Notes: a model not told the origin generated them from the letters alone. 64,000 bases of DNA from Eucommia ulmoides (GCA_016647705.1 CM028330.1:47644397-47708396), one strand, 5' to 3'. Positions 1 to 12,293 are shown, counted from the first letter of the stretch. Translations and numbers: made by a program.

Positions 1-1403
1 AATTTGCTTCCCTTACACCTTTTGATTTAATACATTCTGATGTTTAGGGACCTTCTCCTCATGTATCAATGGGTGGTGCTTGCTATTTTGTTATATTTAT
101 GGATGACTATTCTCATTATACGTGGTTGTTTTTTATAAAAAAAACAAATATGAACTCTTTCAAATATATTCTGATTTTTCTTCTATAGTTCAAACTCAAT
201 TCTCTCAGAATATCAAAGTTTTTCATCTAGATAATGCAATGGAAGATAAAGATCATGCTTTTCTAAACCTTCTTCACAAAAATGGCACGTTCCCCCACCG
301 CTCGTTCCCTAGAACCTCCCAACAAAATGAACGAGCCGAACGCAAACATAAACATATTTTTGGGTGATGTTGCCTTAACCGCAGCATACACAATCAACCG
401 TGTACCTTCTACCACAATCCAGAATTCGTCCCCATTCGAGCGCCTTCTCGGTAAACCTCCTAATTACTCTGAACTCAGAGTCTTTGGTTGTGCTTGTTTT
501 GTTCTTCTCAAACCATATGAACACAACAAACTACAACCAATGGCTCACCTGTATTGTTTCATTGGATATGGTATTGAACATAAGGGGTATCGGTGTTGGG
601 ATCCTATTTCTAAAACTCTTCGTATCTCTCGTCATGTTATTTTTTGGGAACATCAAATGTTCTCTTCCTTACGGTCATTTGACATGTCAACCATTACTAA
701 CTCCAGATTCTTTACTGATCCATCGATTGAATTATTTCCTGAGAATCCAGTTTCAGGTACTGTTGAGTCCACCTCAGAATCACCAGCTGATATCACCCAT
801 TCTATTTCAAAACCACCAACTGATCTTACCACTCCAGTCCCAGCTCTAACTCTAGAACCATCAGTTATCCTCACCCCTCCGACTCAATCGGTCGTGCCCG
901 AGGATATTCCTATGTCTGATGAGTCTGCACTAACTCCTTCTAAGAGTCATCCACCAGATCACTCCCGTATATCTACCAGGGTAACTCATCGCCCTTTTTA
1001 TCTTGCTAATTATCATTGTTTTTCCATTATATTTCATCTGCATGAGCCTCAATCCTATAAAGAGGCTAGTACTAATCCTTTTTGGCAGAACGAAATGGAT
1101 GAAGAACTTCAGACCCTAGATAAAACTCATACCTGGGATATTGTTGAACTGCCCCCTAGAAACACTCCCATTGGGTGCAAATGGTTGTTTAAAATCAGAA
1201 CGCTTTCTAATGGCTCTGTTGAATGATATAAAGCCCAACTTGTTACCAAGGGATTTGCTCAGGAATATGGCATTGACTATGAAGAGACATTTGCTCCAGT
1301 AGCGAGGCTCACATCTGTCCACACACTCCTTGTCCTCGCCGCCATTCGAAGATGGACTCTGTTTTAAATGGATGTCAAAAATGCATTTCTCAATGGGGAT
1401 CTT
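1..1403 (+). pseudogene. Copia integrase to N-terminal RT segment of the outer element
   Basis: Translation shows integrase wording (DDYS..TWL near 100-130, FGC..F near 480-500), a Ser/Pro/Thr-rich linker, and then the start of copia reverse transcriptase ([39 protein letters not shown]) ending at 1403. The stretch stops exactly where an Athila-like LTR begins, and ATCTT at 1399-1403 is the left target duplication. It is a non-functional remnant. Confidence 0.85.
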
Positions 1404-2844
1404 TGATAGGGGTAATTTATCCATATATTTCCAAACTGAATTTGGTAGTTTTTGAGTATTTTTATCGTGTTTTAATTTATTTTATATAGCTTTTATTTGT
1501 TTTTGTATAAATCAGGTGTTTGGGATGAAAATGGGGCTAAAATAGTTCAAAATCAAGCTAATAGGTGGAACAGCGGTGGAAGAATGGTGAAAAATGATAA
1601 AAAAAAAAAATAAAAAAAAAAATGCCAAGCTGTCCACCGCTATAGCGGTGAAACAACAGAGAGCTCAATTTCACTCTGTCTGTCAACCGCTGCAACGGTA
1701 AAACAACAGAGTGCCCACTGATGAACCATCGCTGCAGCAATCAAGCCACCACTACCGCGGTGACCACCGCCGACATACCCACCACTACAGCGGTGAACCT
1801 TGCACATGTAAAGTATTTTTTTAGATATTTTGAGATATTTTTGTTCCCACATCCTCTCTCTCTCTCTCTCTCTCTCTCATATTTTTGGCCATGAGACCTC
1901 ATTAGAAATTAGGATAGAATAGTTTTTAGAGGTTTTGGGGGAGCTCATTCAAACCCGAAAAAGAAGATCATAAAGCGAAGAAGGAGAAACGCTCTCGGAG
2001 TGGTTTTAGCGTCGGATCTTCGGATAACAGCTAAGTTCCTTCATTTCTTTCTTTATTTCTTAACTTTGGTAGTTTATTTGAGCATGTTTAGCTCGTTTGT
2101 CATTGTATATATGGTTATGTCCATTGGCTAAACATGGATTATCTATGGAATTAACATAATTTATGAAAATGTCGTTTGCTTGAATTGTGTTTCTTTAACA
2201 GTTGTTTTTCGCTATTCGATTGTGTTTACCGTTCTTGTATTTCCATTATATGCTTGTTTAGATATATTGATAAATCGGGTTTTAACACTCGGGAGAGATA
2301 ACCCCGAATTCGGACTAGGGTTTAAACACAAGGTGACAATCTAATGACCTAGGAGAGCATTAAAAAGTGTGTAATCCATGACGTTGGGGCGAGACTCATG
2401 TGACTATGTGTTCTACAAAACGCTAGAGGGGGATTTTGGCATTAACGCGAAGTCACATATTCATTCACTTTATACTCGGGAGAAGGAGTGAATGAGTTTA
2501 CGATACTGAGATTGTCGGATAGGTCGAATACCGTTATTGTAAACTAAACGAAACCAAACACATTTAAGTAAATGAAGTTAATCCCTAGATAATCCATTCC
2601 CCTAAATATCTCAATATAGTATAAATAGTTTAATTAGTTTAATTAATTAATTAGTTTAATATATTATTAATATAAAAAAAACTACATTTTTATCGCCTAA
2701 ATAAAGTTAGGTTATAATAATCGCGATACTCAACGACCATCTAATCTAATCCTTGTGAATACGACAACCCTAACTCTTCCAATCTGTACAAAAATTTGAC
2801 TCGTACACTTGCGGTGAAAATAGCGACGTATTTACATGCTACCA
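1404..2844 (+). repeat. 5' LTR of the Athila-like element
   Basis: Starts TGATAGGGG and ends CTACCA just before the PBS-like tract. It contains a CT microsatellite (1852-1879) and a run of short GC-rich palindromes around 1635-1800, the clearest being a 16-bp perfect one at 1635-1650. It matches 5573-6991 through its length. Confidence 0.85.
1852..1879 (+). repeat. (CT)n microsatellite inside the 5' LTR
   Basis: An uninterrupted CT run just upstream of the sequence ATATTTTTGGCC. The 3' LTR copy (about 6003-6018) has a much shorter pyrimidine run here, so the repeat expanded or shrank after insertion. Confidence 0.9.
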
Positions 2845-2850
2845 AGTTTT

Positions 2851-2868
2851 TGGCGTCATTGCTAGGGA
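2851..2868 (+). other. Primer-binding-site-like tract, tRNA-Asp type
   Basis: TGGCGTCATTGCTAGGGA lies six bases after the 5' LTR end. It is a diverged form of the TGGCGCCGTTGCC-type PBS described for Athila-class gypsy elements. It fixes the orientation of the element as plus. Confidence 0.65.
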
Positions 2869-5572
2869 TTGGTTTTTAGATTGTTGTTGATATTGTGAGT
2901 AAGTAACTTGATTTTAATTTAAGCATTTCTATTGTTTATAATTTTTTTTGTTCGTAGTTTTATTTTTGTTTTTCCTGTAGGGTACTTGAAGATATTAGAT
3001 CAACAGGTACTTTTGCATTTCTTTCAACGAGATTTCGAGTTGTTTTATTGTGCTTGGGTTCGTTACAAGGAGTTGCTACTCTGGTTCCCAAACCATCGTT
3101 TTCCGAGAGAGTGTCAACTTCTGAATTTTCTCGACGGGTTACAAGCCACAACCAGAACATGGGTGGAAGAATAAAATGGTACCACCTTTTTCTACAAACT
3201 AACCATGGATAAATCCTTTTAGTCGTTGTGGAATTGGTGGCTTTTGATTATCAGAGTTGGAATTATTTACCAAGTTACCAAATCTTGGGGGATTATTCCA
3301 ACACTTCAGCGCCATGGATTGACACCCCGGACCAAAATGTAGAGTTTTTCCCCAACCTGGAATAGATATTCACTACAGTTATGGGGGAAAACTCAAATTT
3401 TCTTGAGGGAGACGGATGATCGACTCAGTGAGCATGAGGATCGTCTTGATTATATTGAGACGGTCTGCACCGAAATTGATGCGACCGTAACATCTCTTCA
3501 TATGAAAATCGGTCAACTTATCTGCTATGTTGAGGCCGAGTCAGAAACGGTGGCACTGAGATGATTCACAAGTCACATCTGAATGTGAAAGCCACTATGA
3601 GGAACCGAATGAAAGTGGGAGAAACATAGGCGAGATCGAGGACAATCATGCTTATTCTGAGATAACCCAAGTGTGGGTTGGTGATGAAGAATTACATGTT
3701 GACTGTTGTGATTTTTCACCGTTTGAAATCCAATTGGTAATATCACCCCCGATCCAATACGATCACATCTACAAGGATCTGATGTGGCTCACCTATCCTA
3801 CCCTGTTTCCATCTCAGTCTATTCATGCTTTCCAAGCGCAAGAACCAGAGCTGAGTCAAGTTGAAAGATCGAGCCGATCAGAGCTAAATCTCGCCAATCT
3901 TGAGGGCGTTCTAAACCAAGACCCATACATAGTGTTGTGTGACACTTACTATGGGTGAAAGCCGCTCTTTGACAAGCCCTTCTCCATATCAGGTCGAGGA
4001 CAATAAACCAAGCGCTTCTTAAGAGGCAACCCAAGTCAAAAATAAATTAGATCTGTCACTGCCGACTTGATTCGGAGGCAAGATTCTCTCGCCTCCCAGG
4101 TACATGTTCTAAACTCCCATCTTCATTATCATGCTATATAGTTTTATTGGGATCGCTGATGGATCAATGTGGACACTACCCGTTTTAAGTTCGGGGGTGA
4201 TATGTAGTATGTTACTATGTTTTATTGTTGTTAGTTATGTTTTATTGTTTCAATGTATGCATGTTTGTTTAGGTTTAGTTTGTTTATGTATTAGTTGTTG
4301 TGTGCTGAGTTTTGTACTTCATTTGGGCCATTACCTGATGATGAGTCTGTCCGCTAGTTATTTATTAAGGTCAAGCATAATGCTCATTCATGTGTGTTCT
4401 ATGTGCTTGACTTCTCGTTTTAGTAAAAGTTATTGTGGATCCTAATTGCACGAACACATAAACTCAATGTATAACTATTCAATTGATTTGATGTCGATTA
4501 TCCGTTAACCAAGTTCATGATAATAGGAATTTTAGAACCTGATTTGGAAAAAATTCAAGGCGAAATCCTAGACGAGGTAATTCAAGAGATATGATTTAGG
4601 CATTCATTTAGATCGCTTGAGCCTTTGAATCTTACCATATAATATCATTTATCCCTCGTAACCCTGTCGAAGCATGTAAGCCGTTTCAATTCTGAACACG
4701 TAACAAATACCCTGACCAATTGAATTCTTTCCAAACCTTTATCGCTAAACCTAAGGCACAATTTGAGTGAAAAATAGTTAGCATTTGTTTATGCTACTTG
4801 AAGTGAGCGGTTGGATTTTGGGCAAATTATTGATTGGTTCGGTATTCGAGTACTCACTTTGTCATTTTTTCTATCATATTTCCACACCCGTCAAATTATA
4901 ACAAATCAAATAAGTTTGGAGGTGAATTTAAGAAAAAAAAAATGGTTTTATTTTTGTTTTGTCTTGACAAGTGAGTACTACGTTTTCAAATATAAGTTCA
5001 AGGTTGTTTCGAATTGATCTATGTGGGGTTACGAGAGTAATTGAGCCAAGCGTTGTGCCTCGGGTATCGTTAAATTAATAACGTTAACTTGTTTTCTATT
5101 CTCGATATACCCTTAGCCATTTTTCAAAACTCGAACCAAGTCCTATTGATCTTTTTGAATTTCTTAGCCCACATTAGTGGAGAATGGAACCCTATCAGGC
5201 ATATAGATTTCCTATACCTTATTGGTTTTAGTCTTGAACTTTATTGGTGGATAATCCAATTCGATCGGTGGATATTTGTATAATTGAGTTTTTGCACACA
5301 CACTTTAAAAGGATCTAAAATGACGCTTACTATTATTGAATGTTGAAATTATAGAACACCACACGGTGCGTTTTATTTTTGAACTCGATAGAATTGGGGG
5401 CCGATGAGGATAAACCAAGGTAGATGAAATTCAAAACTTACACATTGTTGTTTTTAGTTTGTTTGTGTTTTTTTATTTTTAGTATTTAAGTTTCGTAATT
5501 AGTCATTGTAGTTTCTTGTATTATGTGAGTGTTTTACTCGAGGACTAGCAAAATTCTAATTTTTTGGGTATT

Positions 5573-6991
5573 TGATGGGGGTAATTTATCAATTTATTTC
5601 CAAATCGAATTTGGTAGTTTTTTAGTATTTTTATCGTGTTTTAATTTATTTTAATTAGCTTTTATTTGTTTTTATATAAATCAAGTGTTTGGGACGAAAA
5701 TGAGCTAAAACGGTTAAAAGTCAAGCTAATCGGTGGAACGGCAGTGGAAGAACGGTGGAAAAATGATGAAAAATGTCAAGTTGTCCACCGCTACAGCGGT
5801 GAAACAACAGAGAGCTTAATTTCACTCTGTCTGTCCACCGCTGCAGCGGTGAAACAACGGAGTGTCCACTAATAAACCACCACTGTAGCAATCAAGCCAC
5901 CACTGCTGTGGTGACCACTGTCAACATGCCCATCACTGCAGCAGTGAACCCTACACCTGTAAAATGTTTTTTTATATATTTTGAGATATTTTTGTTTCCA
6001 TATCCTCTCCCCCTCTCATATTTTCGGCCATGAGACCTCATTAGAAATTAGGATAGGATAGTTTTGAGAGTTTTTGAGGGAGCTCATTCCAACCCGAAGA
6101 AGATCATAAAGCGAAGAAGGAGAAACGCTCTCGAAGTGGTTTTAGAGTCGGATCTTCGGATAACAGTTAAGTTCCTTCGTTTCTTTCTTTATTTCTTAAC
6201 TTTGGTAGTTTATTTGAGCATGTTTAGCTCGTTTGTCATTGTATATACGGTTATGGCCATTAGCTAAACATGGATTATCTATGGAATTAACATAATTTAT
6301 AAAAATGTTGTTTGTTTGAATTGTGTTTCTTTAATGGTTGTTCTTCGCTATTCGATTGTGTTTACCATTCTTGTATTTCCATTATATGCTTGTTTAGATA
6401 TATTGAGAAATTAGGGTTTGACATTCGGGAAAGATAACCCCAGATTCGAGCTAAGGTTTAAACACAACTCGACAATCTAATGACCCAGGAGGGCATTAGA
6501 AAGTGTGCAATCCATGACGTTGGGGCGAGACTCATGTGACTATGTGTTCTACAAAACACTAGAGAGGGACTTCGACGTTAACGCGAAGTCACATATTCAT
6601 TTACTTTGCACTCGAGAGAGGAAGTAAATGAGTTTATGATACCGAAATTGTCGGATAGGTCAAATATTGTTATTATTAACTAAACGAAATCAAACAAGTT
6701 TAAGTAAATGAAGTTAATCCCTAGATAATCCATTCCCCTAAACGTCTCAATATAGTATAAATAGGTTAATTAGTTGATTAGTACATTTTTATCGCCTAAA
6801 TAAAGTTAGGTTATGATAATCGCAGTACTCAACGACTGTCTAATCCAATCTCTGTGGATACGACAACCCTAACTCTTCTAATCTATACTAAAACTTGACC
6901 CGTACACTTGCGGTGAAAGTAGCAACGTATTTACACGCTACCAAGACTCGTACACTTGCGGTGAAAGTAATGACGTATTTACGCACTACCA
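5573..6991 (+). repeat. 3' LTR of the Athila-like element
   Basis: Second copy of the LTR, preceded by a tract with GGACTAGCAAAATTC and TTTTTTGGG that occupies the polypurine/pre-LTR position. It carries perfect CACCGC-type palindromes (5836-5851). Its right end has a short extra copy of the terminal sequence (about 6945-6991) not present at the end of the 5' LTR. Confidence 0.85.
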
Positions 6992-6996
6992 ATCTT

Positions 6997-7559
6997 CTTA
7001 AGAAAGTCTATATGAATACCCCTCCTGGCCTGGATGCCCCTCGAAATAAAGTTTGTCGCCTTCATCGTACTATGTGGTTTGAAACAAGCTCTACGTGCTT
7101 GGTTTGCCAAATTCAGCACTATTGTTCATCAGATTGTGTTTAAACCGAGTGCTCATGATTTGGCCCTGTTTATACGCTATACTGCCAACGGTATTATCCT
7201 TCTCTTACTATACGTGGATGATATGGTTATTATTGGAGATGATCTACGTGGTATTTCTGAACTCAAAAAGTTTCTCAATAACCAATTCGAGATGAAAGAT
7301 CTTGGCATGCTCACCTATTTTCTTGGCCTCGACGAAGTCTCATCTAGGTTCTAATGAATTTTTTCTCTCTCAGGCTAAATATGCCTTGGATCTCCTTTCT
7401 AAGGCTGGGATCACTGACTCAACCACTGCCACTACTCCTATCGAGCCAAACGTTCGACTTACCTCACTCAATGGTTCACCCCTTCAAGATGCCACTTTAT
7501 ATCGTCAACTAGTTGGAAGTCTTATATATCTTACTGTCACTCACCCTGACATTGCCTAT
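6997..7559 (+). pseudogene. Copia RT segment of the outer element
   Basis: Coding similarity to the outer copia element resumes directly after the target duplication. Visible motifs are KKVYM.TPPGLDAP, the catalytic YVDDMV, FLNNQFEMKDLG and HPDIAY. The segment ends at 7559, at the left edge of the solo LTR. Remnant only. Confidence 0.85.
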
Positions 7560-9419
7560 TGATAGGTGTGATCTACCTACATATTTTCGAACCGAATTAA
7601 GTTGATTTTCGAGCGTTTATATAGTATTTTATTATGTTTTAATTAGTTTACATACTTTTTGTATAAATCAGGTGTATGGAGCAAAAAGATAGAAAATTGG
7701 AGCGAAAATGATGAGATCGAACTGAAGACGAGTCGAAGTTACAGTGGATAAACAAGCAAGGAGGCAAAAATATGAAGGAAGCCCACCGCCTAGGCATCCA
7801 GACCTCCGCCTAGGCAGTAAAGATGTTGAGAATGACAAAAGGCTACTGACAGTCCACCACCTAGGCAAGAAATTCCTCCACCTAGGTGGAAACCCCAGTA
7901 GAAACATTTCCAAGTCCACTGCCTACTTCTTCGCCTAAGCGGTCACCAAACCTGCAAAGCCGGTATAGGTATTGTAACTTCAAAGCTATTTTGGACTATG
8001 ATGTAATCCAATTTTGGAAATACTCAAAACATGAAAGTTGTATATATTTTTCTTAGCTTTCCATAGGTTTTTGAATCACCTCAATTGGAGTTTGGATGAA
8101 TAAGTTACAGTCAAAATAAAATTACAAACCTGCAGTAACTTTGCATAGGCGAAGTTTTCTTCGCCGAGGCAAAGTTTCGGCAAAAAGTTAACCGACCTAA
8201 CTTCGCCTAGGTGAAACTCTGGCAGCACAGCCTTGATATTTATTAGATATTTTGAGATCTTTTTCCTATAAATACCCCTTCTCCGGCCTCTCTTGATTTT
8301 TGGAGCCCCTTAGAGTATATCTAAGGGTATATTTAGGTGTTTTAGAAGTGGAGCTCACATCCCGAAGTGGAGAAGACGGCGAATCGATCATTGAGCGTTC
8401 TTAGAAGTTTATCTTCGGACGAGGCTAAGTTCTTCGATTGTTTTTCCTTATTTCTTTATATTAGGATCATGTGAGCATGTTTAGCTCGATTTATATGTTT
8501 ATGCGGCTATGGCCACGAGTTAAATATGGATTGTAGTAGGGATTAACGGTATATTTATAAATATTTTTGTTTCGATGATTTCGGTGTTGCATTTATGTTT
8601 GTTCTTCGTAGTTTGATTGTGTTTATCGTATTGTTTGTTTATTATGATTGGATTGATAAATGGAGAATACAGGGTTTTGATAAATCCCGAATTTGTATTA
8701 GGGTAAACAAACGCCACGATTCTATAACCCGGTCGGTGTTAGAATCGTGGACAATCGATGACGTTGGGGCAAGACTCACGTGACTTAGGGTCGTTAAGAC
8801 GTTGAGGGGGACTTCTTCATTGACACGAAGTCGCGTTATATCCCCCGTCTTACACTCAGGAGAGGTGGCGATGGAGTTTACGAACGGAGATTGTTGATAG
8901 GGTAAATACAACGCACGATCCAATAACCTGGGAGGGAGTTGGATTGTGTACAATCAATGACGCTGGATGAGACCTACATGACCTAGGGTCGTTAAGACGT
9001 TGAGGGGGACTTCGTCATTGATTTGAAGTCATGTATTCTTCTATCTTACACTCGGGAGAGGTGGCGGTGGAGTTTATGTACCGAAATTGTCAAATAGGTC
9101 GAACAACGTAAACGTGAGTAAATCGAAATCAAACACGTATTTGTAAACACATTAATCCCTAGGAAATTCTTCACCCTAAAACATATTAATATATTAGTGT
9201 AGTTAATTTAAGTTATATTAGTATTAGTTTAATTAATTTAATACATTTGTAACTTCGCCTAGATAAAATTAGGTCACGACAATCGCAGTATTCGATAGTA
9301 ACGACACCAATCCCTGTGGATACGATAACCCGATCTTAACGATCACACTATACTAAAACTTTGACCTTGTACACTTGCGATTAGTCATATACTTCGAGGG
9401 TGTAAATCCTCGGCGTACA
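7560..9419 (+). mobile_element. Solo LTR related to the Athila-like LTRs
   Basis: Begins TGATAGGTGTGATC and ends CGGCGTACA, flanked by a perfect 5-bp duplication CCTAT (7555-7559 and 9420-9424). It shares ordered blocks with the LTR at 1404-2844, such as GACGTTGGGGC, ACTCACGTGAC and the TGAGCATGTTTAGCTCG block, but is a different subfamily with CGCCTAGGC-type palindromes. No internal region or second LTR is present, so it arose by LTR-LTR recombination. An internal duplication of roughly 200 bp lies at about 8690-9090. Confidence 0.88.
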
Positions 9420-9424
9420 CCTAT

Positions 9425-10033
9425 GTCGTTCATCAGGTCAGTCAATTCTTGTCCGCTCCTCGGACCACCTATTACTCAATTGTTCTTCGCATTCTTCAGT
9501 ATGTCAATGGGACTTTATTTCATGGGTTTCATTTTTCAGCTTAGTCTGCTCCCGTCTTACAAGTTTATTCTGATGCCGATTGGGCTGGAAACCCCACCAA
9601 CAGCCGTTCAACCACTGGTTACTGTTTCTTTTTGGGTAATTCTCTTATTTCCTGGCGTATTAAGAAACAAACTGTGGTTGCTCGCTCCAGTACTGAAGCT
9701 AAATATCATGCCATGGCTGATACCACTCAAGAACTTCTCTGGCTTCGATGGCTACTCACTGACATGGGCATCTCTTCTCCTACTGCCACTACCCTACACT
9801 GTGACAACATGAGTGCTATTCAAATTACTTACAATGATTTCTTCTACGAGCGTACAAAATATATCGAGACTGATTGTCACTTCATTCGTCATCACATTCT
9901 CCAGAATACGGTTCGCCTACAATCCGTCAGCTCAGCCGATCAAACAGCCTACATTTTCACTAAGGCTCATCCACTCGGACGTTTTCACTCTCTGATTTCC
10001 AAACTCAAGGTCACCTCCCACTTACTGCCTTGA
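9425..10033 (+). pseudogene. Copia RNase H segment of the outer element
   Basis: Shows VHQVSQFLSAPR at the left, a D-containing DADWAG-like stretch, then SSTEAKYHAMADTTQELLW, CDNMSAIQI and SADQTAYIFTKA, the hallmarks of copia RNase H. It ends with LLP and a stop at 10033 just before the polypurine tract. Remnant only. Confidence 0.87.
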
Positions 10034-10046
10034 ATTTGAGGGAAGA

Positions 10047-10192
10047 TGTTAGTGTATTATATAGCCTTGACCCACGTGATCCATTAAGGCAAAACCTTAA
10101 CCCCTACTCCCCTATAAATATGTGTATATATCGTTGTATGTTGTAACTTTTACTCACATGTTAATATATATGATTCATTCTTCTACTTCTCA
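10047..10192 (+). repeat. 3' LTR of the outer copia element (approximate end)
   Basis: Preceded by the purine tract GAGGGAAGA at 10038-10046 and beginning TGTTAGTGTATTATATAG. It contains TATAAATA near 10112 and ends around CTTCTCA. The right border is an estimate, because the 5' LTR is outside the window and no target duplication can be compared. Confidence 0.65.
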
Positions 10193-11290
10193 ATTATCTT
10201 AAGATTGTTAAAATTAATATAAACAAAAAAATAAATAATTCTATAAATATAATAAAAATTCAAAAACTAAAATTTGAAAGTACGTAACAAAGAAACTTAA
10301 AGAAAATCCAAATTGAGAATCTTGTTTTTATTTTTTATTTTTATTTTCAAAAAAATAAAAAATTGAAATAAAGATAATGGAAGAGTTTTTCTTTAACTTA
10401 AAAGAATATATAAAGATAAAAAGTTAATTACACAAACAGCCCTAAAGTATTTGTGTAATTAACCCGAATCAAAATACCCATGGGAGCATGGCCTGCCTAC
10501 TCGGGTAGGACTGGCCTGCTATGGCAATGGCAGCTCACAGCAGACAAGAAAATCGGCTCTTGGGGAGCCGATTTTCCTTGCACTTCAAAAAAATAAATGG
10601 ATGTGCTTCGGCCGATTGTTTATAATCGGCCCAATCCTAATCGATTTACTTAACTCTTGTAACAATGCATGTGTCAAAGTATTTTTTTTATTTTTTTAAT
10701 TTATTTGGTAAAGAACTCCCTAAAAACCGTACCAAATTAATGAAACATTTCAAATTATAATAGAGTTCATGCAAACTAATCCAATTCGGGTTGCATTATC
10801 AACCGGCATCAACCACCAAACTTAGGCATCCGAATTCTAGCCACCGTCTGTCGCCGGTCGCCAATAAATTTTTCTTACTTACATTAGTATTGTTTAGTAA
10901 TATTTTGTTATTATTATATTTTTAATTACATTTAACTAATTTTTCAATTGTCGGTCACCAAAAAATTACACAGATATAACTAAAAAATATATTAAAATTA
11001 TAATTAAATAAACACTAAAAAGTACACCAATATTAAATAATCAATTTTTCAAAGAATAAATACCTAAACCTACACTATTTTTTTTTACAATACTTAAAAA
11101 AAATATTAGACATTTATATAAAACATAATTAAAACAATTAAAAAAACAGTGTGTACAATAAAAATAGAGTTTAGATATTTAGGTATATATAATACAAAAA
11201 TTAGGTATTTAATCATACTATTTTTATAAATATTTAAAATTAATTAATATTTATTAATTTCAAATTGATTTTTATTTTCCAAAAGGTGAA
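10193..11290. other. AT-rich intergenic stretch without a recognised gene
   Basis: I see no credible coding region. The only marked structure is the hairpin pair at 10548-10631. The rest is A/T-rich with short homopolymers. Confidence 0.6.
10548..10631. repeat. Two neighbouring hairpins built on the same AATCGGC word
   Basis: The first hairpin has 12-bp perfect arms, GAAAATCGGCTC at 10548-10559 and its complement at 10565-10576, with a 5-base loop. The second has 8-bp arms GGCCGATT/AATCGGCC at 10610-10617 and 10624-10631 with a 6-base loop. All four arms contain AATCGGC or its complement. Function unknown; it may be part of a miniature transposon. Confidence 0.7.
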
Positions 11291-11294
11291 ACGA

Positions 11295-11850
11295 TAATTT
11301 CATAAATTATTTTAAAATAAAAATATACTAATAAATATGTATAAATATCACCCCAAATTTATCTAACTATTGGAAGATTAAATTTTAACCTAAATCTTTA
11401 CCCTAAAAAAATTACTTCCTAATTAAACCTAATTTCTTTTTATTCTATTATATTGGTGATTTTTTTATATATATATTGTATTCATAATTTTTTTTTTTAT
11501 ATATTTTTCTTTAAATTGTATATTTTTTTATTTTTATTCTTTTATAAATTGTGTTAAATGTTAATAGGTCTTTAATGTGTTATAGGGTAAACATATTTTT
11601 ATTATATCGTGTTCATATTTCGTGTTATCGTGTAATACTATAAATTATCGTGTCGTGTCAAGCCAATAAGTTTCGTGTTATTGTGTAACACAATAAAATT
11701 ATTGTGTCATGCCGTGTCAACCCGATAAGTTTCGTGTCTTGTTCGTATTCAGGTTTTATAACACGATATCTTATCGTGGAGTGTTCGTGTTTTGTCTTAT
11801 CGTGTTGGAACATGACATGACACGAAACACGACCTGATAACACGATTTGG
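11295..11850 (-). mobile_element. Truncated hAT-like non-autonomous element
   Basis: This stretch is a reverse-oriented copy of the element at 34556-35246. Shared blocks include ATCACCCCAAATTTATC, CTTTACCCTAAAAAAATTAC and the dense CGTGTTATCGTGT words. Both terminal TAGGGCT ends found in the 34.5-kb copy are missing here, so it is a truncated remnant. Confidence 0.7.
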
Positions 11851-12293
11851 TTCAAGTGAAATATATTAATTTATCGGGGTAATTATTATTGTTGAATTTA
11901 ATGTTTTGAATTATAATTATTTATTTAATATTTTTTTTTTCACAATACATAATTCTTTTTAGTTATATGATAAGATACGTTGTCTAAGACCGGTTATTCC
12001 AAAAAAGAAAAATACATCCAGTTACCGTTGGATAAACCTCTTGGTACTGGATACCGTGTACCAATCAATTCTTAAACTATAACCGTATGACGTTTATATT
12101 CACCAACATTGTGTATCTTAATTCAATTTCTTTACGCAATTGTTTGGGGGAAAAAAAAAATCTCTTTTAACAATAACAAAAAAAGCACTCCATCCTGACC
12201 TTAATCATCACACCATTAGCTAAAAAAAAAAAAAAAATTATTATTTTATGTCTTTTCTTTGGCAACCAAAGTCTTCAGATAAAAAATGCGGCA

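Larger units (their letters stand above)
1404..6991 (+). mobile_element. Athila-like Ty3/gypsy non-autonomous LTR element, both LTRs present
   Basis: Long direct repeats begin TGATAGGGG/TGATGGGGG and end CTACCA at 1404-2844 and 5573-6991. A perfect 5-bp duplication ATCTT flanks the whole (1399-1403 and 6992-6996). A primer-binding-site-like tract at 2851-2868 (TGGCGTCATTGCTAGGGA) resembles the tRNA-Asp type PBS known from Athila elements. The internal 2.7 kb shows only gag-like scraps (IGQL encoded at 3508-3519) and a leader motif around 4010-4034 known from this clade. I see no reverse transcriptase, so it looks non-autonomous. By eye about nine in ten LTR bases agree over the first 200, suggesting moderate age. 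Confidence 0.85.
1..10192 (+). mobile_element. Ty1/copia remnant (Ale-like), outer host of a nested cluster
   Basis: Copia-type polyprotein segments appear on the plus strand in the order integrase, reverse transcriptase, RNase H, followed by a short 3' LTR. The left end (gag, protease, 5' LTR) lies outside the window. Two later LTR insertions split the coding region: a full element at 1404-6991 and a solo LTR at 7560-9419. The short LTR (about 146 bp) and wording such as PPGLDAP and AKYHAMAD fit the Ale lineage of copia, but the lineage call is by eye. The element is broken, with several breaks besides the two insertions, so it is a fossil. Confidence 0.85.

Noticed and set aside
9375-9812. 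145-codon plus-strand frame
   Set aside because: It crosses the end of the solo LTR and overlaps copia RNase H in another frame; a chance frame.
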